The notes under the pieces are model-generated. The model did no database searches, was not told the origin of the DNA, and saw nothing but the letters and a program-made list of their open reading frames with translations. The position numbers and the translations under genes are program-made. Below, piece after piece: positions 59,990 to 64,000 of a DNA stretch of 64,000 nt. The stretch lies in the NCBI GenBank assembly GCA_030686995.1, contig CM060692.1, positions 128,169,796-128,233,795 of the forward strand, given 5' to 3'. The DNA comes from Artemisia argyi (taxonomy: Eukaryota; Streptophyta; Magnoliopsida; Asterales; Asteraceae). Each line of letters opens with the position of its first letter. Position 1 is the first letter of the stretch.

Positions 59990-60540
59990 GAGAACATCGT
60001 GCTTCATGGGTTGATAAGTTAAATGATGAATTATGGGCTTTCCGGACCGCTTACCAAAAACCCATTGGGTGCACTCCTTACAAGCTGGTTTATGGGAAGG
60101 CCTGCCATTTGCCCTTTGAACTTGAGCACAAGGCCTACTCGCCTTAAAACACGCTAATTTTGATCTCAAAACCACGGGTGATCATCGCAAAGTTCAATTG
60201 AATGAATTGACTGAGCTTCGTGATCAAGCCTATGAGAATTCTTTGATCTACAAAGAGAAAATGAAGAGGATTCATGATGCGAAGATTAAAGACTGCGTTA
60301 TCAACATTGGTGATTGAGTCCTTCTTTTTAATTCTCGATAGAAGATATTCTCGGGCAAGTTAAAAACCCGTTGGTCTGGACCATTCACCATTACCCAAGT
60401 TTTTCCTTATGGAACTGTCAAGTTAGCTCAACCCGATGGTCCCAACTTTAAGGTGAATGGTCATCGTCTCAAACACTATTTTGGAGGGGACATACCACCA
60501 ATAGTTGTCCTGGATCTCCAAACTTTCTCCAAGAACAATT
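59990..60540 (+). pseudogene. pol: Athila integrase, C-terminal part (element A)
   Basis: The rest of A's integrase after solo LTR F. Reading with frame corrections gives KLNDELWAFRTAYQKPIG and [20 protein letters not shown], then a helical linker, and the GPF/Y-type module SGKLKTRWSGPF with VFPYGTVKLAQPDG. Stops occur near 60144, 60316 and 60340. The frame ends with TAA at about 60539-60541, directly before the post-ORF module. This is the normal end of pol in the family. Confidence 0.85.
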
Positions 60541-60552
60541 AAATTTGGGGAT

Positions 60553-60610
60553 CGAGTCAAGCTCATGTGACTCGGTGAAGAAAAACAAGCGCTTCGTGGG
60601 AGGCACCCCA
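60553..60610 (+). other. Post-ORF two-hairpin module of A (HP1-HP2)
   Basis: CGAGTCA/TGACTCG stem with 8-base loop (60553-60574), linker AAAAACAAGCGCTTCG, then TGGG/CCCA with loop AGGCAC (60597-60610). Starts 12 bases after the stop codon. Confidence 0.6.
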
Positions 60611-60896
60611 TGCTTATCCATTTCATTTTCTTAATTTTCTATTTTCTTTAATAACATGACGTGAGGGGGGCGACCCTTTCCAAACTCGTGTTTTTGTGGT
60701 TGTTTGTGAATGTCCATGAATTTCCCCAAAGATTGAGGACTCTTGTGCTCGTGTTTTGTCATTCTCTCCACTCGAGTCTCATTCTTCGATGCTCTTTCGG
60801 AAATTCAACATATCCAAAATGTTATCGACTAATGTTTATCTCTTGGCATACTTAATAAATGACCTTAGATATTTCGTAGGATTACCCGTACCCTTC

Positions 60897-60916
60897 AAAC
60901 ATTGAGGACAATGTTT
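60897..60916 (+). other. Conserved hairpin (HP3) of A
   Basis: AAACATTG, loop AGGA, CAATGTTT. A purine tract follows about 10-20 bases later. Confidence 0.6.
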
Positions 60917-61003
60917 CACTTTAGTCTGGGGGGGTTAATCTTCGATTCGATTTGACCTGACACTTTCATCCGAGCTTTTTACTTAAGCAACTCCGTTTTC
61001 TAC

Positions 61004-61036
<33 letters not shown>

Positions 61037-61326
61037 GTCTCCTTTTTGGTTAAAAAAATGAAAAATGATATATGATATAATAATAAGATTTGAGACATTG
61101 TTTTACTTTCTTGTTGGTGAATGATAAGGCAAAAAGTGTACCGCTTTTGGGGGGTCACTCAAGCCCGAATTTATGATTATTTGATCAATTATTACCCTAA
61201 ATCATTTCTTTTGTCAGTTTAGGTAGTTTTGAGAAGAAATCTGGAAAAGGAAGCATTTTGGACGTTTTTGGAGCGATTAAGTGAAGAAAAGGATAAAGTC
61301 TCAAAATCCTTGCTGGGAACAGTACC

Positions 61327-61579
61327 TGACGGCATCCAGGCCATACAAGTGACGGCGTCAAGCTTGGAAAAAGAGCTGGATACGGAAATACACATGACGA
61401 CCCAGAACAATTTCAAGGCAAAAACGCCGGACGGCGTCACCAAGGCCGTCAGGATTGATTTACAAGTGACGGCCCAGAGCTTATTCTCAACATGACGGCG
61501 TCAAGATAGGATCTAGGCAATACGACCTTTAATTTGGTGGCGAGTTGACGGCGTCACAAGCTGTAACGTGACGCCGTCA
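61327..61579 (+). promoter_or_regulatory. TGACGNCGTCA palindrome cluster upstream of TATA (element C)
   Basis: Four perfect copies of TGACG-N-CGTCA at 61350-61360, 61493-61503, 61546-61556 and 61569-61579, plus about five half or degenerate copies, all within 265 bases upstream of the TATA box. TGACG is the core bound by plant TGA-type bZIP factors (as-1 element). The same cluster recurs in all B/C-family LTRs here. Confidence 0.6.
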
Positions 61580-61591
61580 AGGTGTAAAATT

Positions 61592-61599
61592 TATATATA
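61592..61599 (+). promoter_or_regulatory. TATA box of C's LTR
   Basis: TATATATA, 13 bases after the last TGACGCCGTCA palindrome. The equivalent in the solo LTR is near 26037. Confidence 0.5.
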
Positions 61600-62446
61600 G
61601 TTTTCTAATTTTCATTCATTAGTGGTGGAACTTTTGGAGAACTTTTGTGTGCAAACCCTAGACAAATTTTCTGTAACAACAAGGGTTTCAACCCTTGTTC
61701 CATCCATGTTCAATTGAAGATAAGTTTTCCAATAATCATTCAATATGTCTATGTGTTGTTTGATTCTATCTTATGCTTATCTTCTTTTTAACATGCTAGG
61801 CTAGGTTTTTCTTGTGTTTGCTTAGATGTAATGAAACTTAGATGTTGATTATTGGTTGATGGTTTATTTTTAATTGTTGTAGATGATTGAATTCAATGTT
61901 AGGCTTAAGAAAACTGGCAGACTTCCAATTGGTAACTTGCTTGAACGTTTTAAGAAAGATGATCGGAGGTGTACTACGATTTATTGGTTGTATTTAATGC
62001 GTAGGCAACTGCTAGTGATACTACGTTAGGAGCTAGTAGTCGGCTCGACCTAGAATGAAGTAGAAGCCTATAGAGTTAGGGAATATCATACACGTCCCTA
62101 CGACTAGTATTAAGGAATATAACCCGTCATCCATGCAATTGTAACAAGCTAATCAACCGGTAAAAGATATCTATGGAGTAATGAAATCTAAGTAAACACA
62201 CTTTCTCTCATTATTGTTTCCATCACACATTTAGTTTAAGTTTATTTTATTTTGTTTGCATCTTTAGTTAATTGGGTTAGTTGACTAGCAACTAATTCTG
62301 CCCACTCCTTCAAAACCCGAGATTTTACTTGCATTCTTTAAAATATAAAAATTACAAAAAGAATCATCCCTCACCCTTAGACCTAGTTTAGTAGACATTT
62401 TAATCCTAGTGAACACTATTCCTGAGTTGAACAATCAATCCCCCGG

Positions 62447-62474
62447 TACTTGTCACTATACTATACTACAACAA
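62447..62474 (-). other. tRNA-Asp-like segment in C's LTR
   Basis: The minus strand carries the TTGTAGTATAG / TGACAAGTA segment described for 24859-24886. The first bases differ (TTTGTTG instead of ATCGTTG). Confidence 0.5.
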
Positions 62475-62567
62475 ACAGGTACACTGCCTGGTGGGGATTG
62501 CAAGCTTCTCAAGATCCCTTGAGGGGTAAAACCTTTTGCGAGGGTGCAATTCCACGCATCAAGTTTT

Positions 62568-62587
62568 TGGCGCCGCAGCCCGGGGAA
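62568..62587 (+). other. Primer binding site, tRNA-Asp type (element C)
   Basis: TGGCGCCGCAGCCCGGGGAA, six bases inside the LTR. It is slightly altered from the tRNA-Asp complement. Confidence 0.8.
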
Positions 62588-62745
62588 TAGTTATTGTCTA
62601 GGTTAAAATTTCTTTCTATTAAGTCTACTTGCTAGATTCCTTTCTAGTAAGATTTTTATTTTATTTTTATAGGTCTTCTTTAGTCTATCTTTTCTTTGTG
62701 TCTTTGTTCGTAGAAACCTTTCCATTGACTCTTCTGTTTACCATT

Positions 62746-63933
62746 ATGGAGAACGCGAATCCACCGTACTACCAACCACAAAATTCACCCACTCCAAATG
62801 ACATCTTGATATTCAAACAACATCAAGATGAACCTATCTATGATGCATGGACTCGTTTTAGATATTTACTCCAAAAAGTCCCTCATCATAGTTTCGATCT
62901 GTGGTCCAAAATTGAAATATTTTACCATCGTGTGAACCACTATACCAAAATGGACATTTACCATGCCGCAGATGGGGACCTTTGGGGATTAAGTGCTGAT
63001 GAAGCATGGGAAACCATAGAGAATTGTGCCCAACTTGCCAAAAAAATGGACAACCCAACAAGCGTTGTTACAGATCAATTGATCGCAAGTTTGAGGGAAC
63101 AAGCAAGAAGTTTGTTTGGGGATAATAGGCCTATAGATGAGATACCTAGGTACATGGAGTGGTTTAATTCCACCATAATACAAGATGAACACATAGGTAA
63201 TCCAGATACAATGGAGGATGAGGTGGATAATATAAGCCCACTTAGTGCTCCACAAGTCCCACCATCATTTGAGGCATACACACCGCCCGTCACTTACCCG
63301 GAAGAAGTAGAAGAGACTATAGGAACCCCAATTGAGGTAGAACCCTTGGACCAAACACAACTAGATGAAAAAGATTTGAATACTTGTAGTCACAACCTTT
63401 CTCTTAGTTCTAAGGAAGTTCCTAATTTTGATGAACCGGAACCTGAACCAAATCGGTTACCTAATCATCCATCCTTGGATGAAAAATTAGGAATTGAAAA
63501 AGGCCCCGATCCACCAATCAAACCATATAGTCCGGGTAGTTTTACGTTGAAGGTAGTAGACCCCAAGCCTTGTAGAGAGGAAGCTGACATAGGAGTGAAC
63601 CATGACCTTACATACTTACATCACCCATTCATGATTGATCATAAGAAACATTATGGGTTTAAACCAGGTTTATTAGGTCAAGATGGATTCCCAACTAGAA
63701 TTCTCTCGAAGTTGATAGAAAATGATCCCTTTTTAGGAGAAAACTTCAACTCACCAATTGACCCAATTGAACTAGGTAAGGTAATGATAAAAGGAGCACA
63801 ACCGTTTGAGCATATAATTAATTCACCACTCTTTCCTCATGAGGCATACTTCCAACGAGATGGTGTGTATCGGTACTTTCACCCGCACTTAATCCTAAGT
63901 GTAGGGAAAACCTCCCCTATTTCCGTTAAATAA
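62746..63933 (+). CDS. gag: Gag-like protein of element C
   Basis: An intact frame of about 395 codons. I choose ATG 62746 (MENANPPYYQ) because the 39 codons before it (from 62629) lie in leader sequence shared with B. Residues ~20-75 match the second half of the Athila gag core: DEPIYDAWTRFRYLLQKVPH, then an IEIFYHRV segment and a YHAADG segment equivalent to LNSAAGG. The first half of the gag core and the zinc knuckle are missing. The rest is acidic and Pro-rich (about 145-260), followed by an unrecognised C-terminal domain of about 120 residues (KHYGFKPGLLGQDGFPTRIL ... VYRYFHPHLIL). There is no enzyme motif. Lack of stops suggests recent activity or selection. Substrate and partner are unknown. 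Confidence 0.75.
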   Translation: MENANPPYYQPQNSPTPNDILIFKQHQDEPIYDAWTRFRYLLQKVPHHSFDLWSKIEIFYHRVNHYTKMDIYHAADGDLWGLSADEAWETIENCAQLAKKMDNPTSVVTDQLIASLREQARSLFGDNRPIDEIPRYMEWFNSTIIQDEHIGNPDTMEDEVDNISPLSAPQVPPSFEAYTPPVTYPEEVEETIGTPIEVEPLDQTQLDEKDLNTCSHNLSLSSKEVPNFDEPEPEPNRLPNHPSLDEKLGIEKGPDPPIKPYSPGSFTLKVVDPKPCREEADIGVNHDLTYLHHPFMIDHKKHYGFKPGLLGQDGFPTRILSKLIENDPFLGENFNSPIDPIELGKVMIKGAQPFEHIINSPLFPHEAYFQRDGVYRYFHPHLILSVGKTSPISVK

Positions 63934-63938
63934 GGGTA

Positions 63939-63990
63939 GAGTCAGGTTCGTGACTCGAACAAAAACAAGCGCTTATTGGGAGGCAACCCA
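63939..63990 (+). other. Post-ORF two-hairpin module of C (HP1-HP2)
   Basis: GAGTCA/TGACTC with loop GGTTCG (63939-63956), linker AAAAACAAGCGCTTAT, TGGG/CCCA with loop AGGCAA (63977-63990). Begins five bases after the stop codon. Confidence 0.6.
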
Positions 63991-64000
63991 AGCTTTATTT

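Larger units (their letters stand above)
19803..61121 (+). mobile_element. Athila-lineage Ty3/gypsy element A (host of the nest)
   Basis: A decayed autonomous Athila-type element on the plus strand. The parts in order are 5' LTR 19803-23275 (5' end lost to G), tRNA-Asp-type primer site 23281-23301, gag from 23811, protease 33870-34481, RT 34482-35963, RNase H 54858-55455, integrase 55456-56074 and 59990-60540, and a 3' non-coding region to 61121. Three insertions interrupt it: B in gag, E at the RT/RNase H junction and F in integrase, each with a clean 5-base target duplication. C is inserted at 61122, so A's 3' LTR lies outside the window. Many stops and frameshifts show that it is dead. Confidence 0.9.
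60541..61121 (+). other. 3' non-coding region of A
   Basis: Follows the integrase stop. It contains the two-hairpin module (60553-60610), hairpin HP3 (60897-60916), a G-run CTGGGGGGGTT near 60927-60937 and a 32-base A run (61005-61036). It ends where element C is inserted (GTGAA before 61122). Confidence 0.7.
61122..62561 (+). repeat. 5' LTR of C
   Basis: A 1440-base LTR with TGATAAGGC at 61122 and ACGCATCA at 62561. It has the TGACGNCGTCA cluster (61327-61579), a TATATATA box at 61592-61599, and the antisense tRNA-Asp-like segment (62447-62474). It aligns along its whole length with the solo LTR at 25568-27011. Confidence 0.9.
61122..64000 (+). mobile_element. Element C, non-autonomous Athila-like, cut by window end
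   Basis: A plus-strand element of the same LTR family as B: LTR 61122-62561, tRNA-Asp-type primer site 62568-62587, one ORF (62746-63933), and the post-ORF module at the window end. Its left flank is GTGAA. It carries a gag-like ORF where B carries a protease-like ORF. No pol is seen; the sequence past 64000 is unknown, but B's layout suggests only non-coding DNA before the 3' LTR. Confidence 0.85.

Noticed and set aside
60961..61036. A processed retrogene or LINE poly(A) tail
   Set aside because: The 32-base A run has no upstream gene or LINE sequence and no target duplication; it sits in A's 3' non-coding region.
1..64000. CRISPR array, phage, plasmid or bacterial operon content
   Set aside because: No direct-repeat/spacer array or bacterial coding density; all recognised genes are plant LTR retrotransposon genes.

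Overview
This is repeat-dense nuclear DNA of a flowering plant. I find no intact cellular gene, tRNA gene, rRNA gene, CRISPR array or organelle insert in 64 kb. Nearly all of it is LTR retrotransposons nested in one another, plus one Stowaway MITE and several microsatellites. The copia gag at 17250-12841 and the unusual copia-associated ORF at 2200-6398 resemble, from memory, proteins common in Asteraceae, particularly the chamomile/Tanacetum/Artemisia group. That placement is inference; no search was run.

Layout. 1-~1990: 3' part of an Athila-type LTR (+) with a dense dispersed ATCGAGTT motif. 2200-6398: decayed extra ORF of a copia element (+). ~6435-19802: a Sire-like copia element G (-) with 2.1-2.4 kb LTRs, gag, a protease trace and an integrase trace but no RT, carrying two solo LTRs (K, copia type; J1, chromovirus type). 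19803-61121: one large, dead Athila-lineage Ty3/gypsy element A (+), whose gag-pro-RT-RNaseH-INT reading order can be followed across three insertions. Insertion B (24772-32955, -, TSD ATATG) interrupts gag. Solo LTR E (35964-54852, -, TSD GAGTG) interrupts RT/RNaseH. Solo LTR F (56075-59989, +, TSD GAGAA) interrupts integrase. E holds D (37481-52992, -, TSD CCTAT), a gag-pro-only Athila derivative, and D's 5' LTR holds J2 (49659-52710, TSD ATTTC), so the nest is four deep (A>E>D>J2). B's LTRs hold a solo LTR of B's own family (25568-27011, TSD ATAAG) and a MITE. 61122-64000: element C (+), same LTR family as B, inserted in A's 3' non-coding region and cut by the window end. A's 3' LTR must lie beyond the window.

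How the parts work together. A would have been autonomous. B, C and D lack polymerase genes, so they would have needed enzymes from elsewhere, yet they keep the cis signals: tRNA-Asp-type primer binding sites, purine tracts, TATA boxes and conserved structures after the last ORF. The most interesting material is in these non-coding signals. A two-hairpin module with compensatory base changes follows the last ORF in A, B, C and D. A third conserved hairpin lies further downstream in A, B and D. The B/C LTRs contain an antisense tRNA-Asp-like segment although the elements are primed by tRNA-Asp. A cluster of TGACGNCGTCA palindromes lies upstream of the TATA box in the same LTRs.
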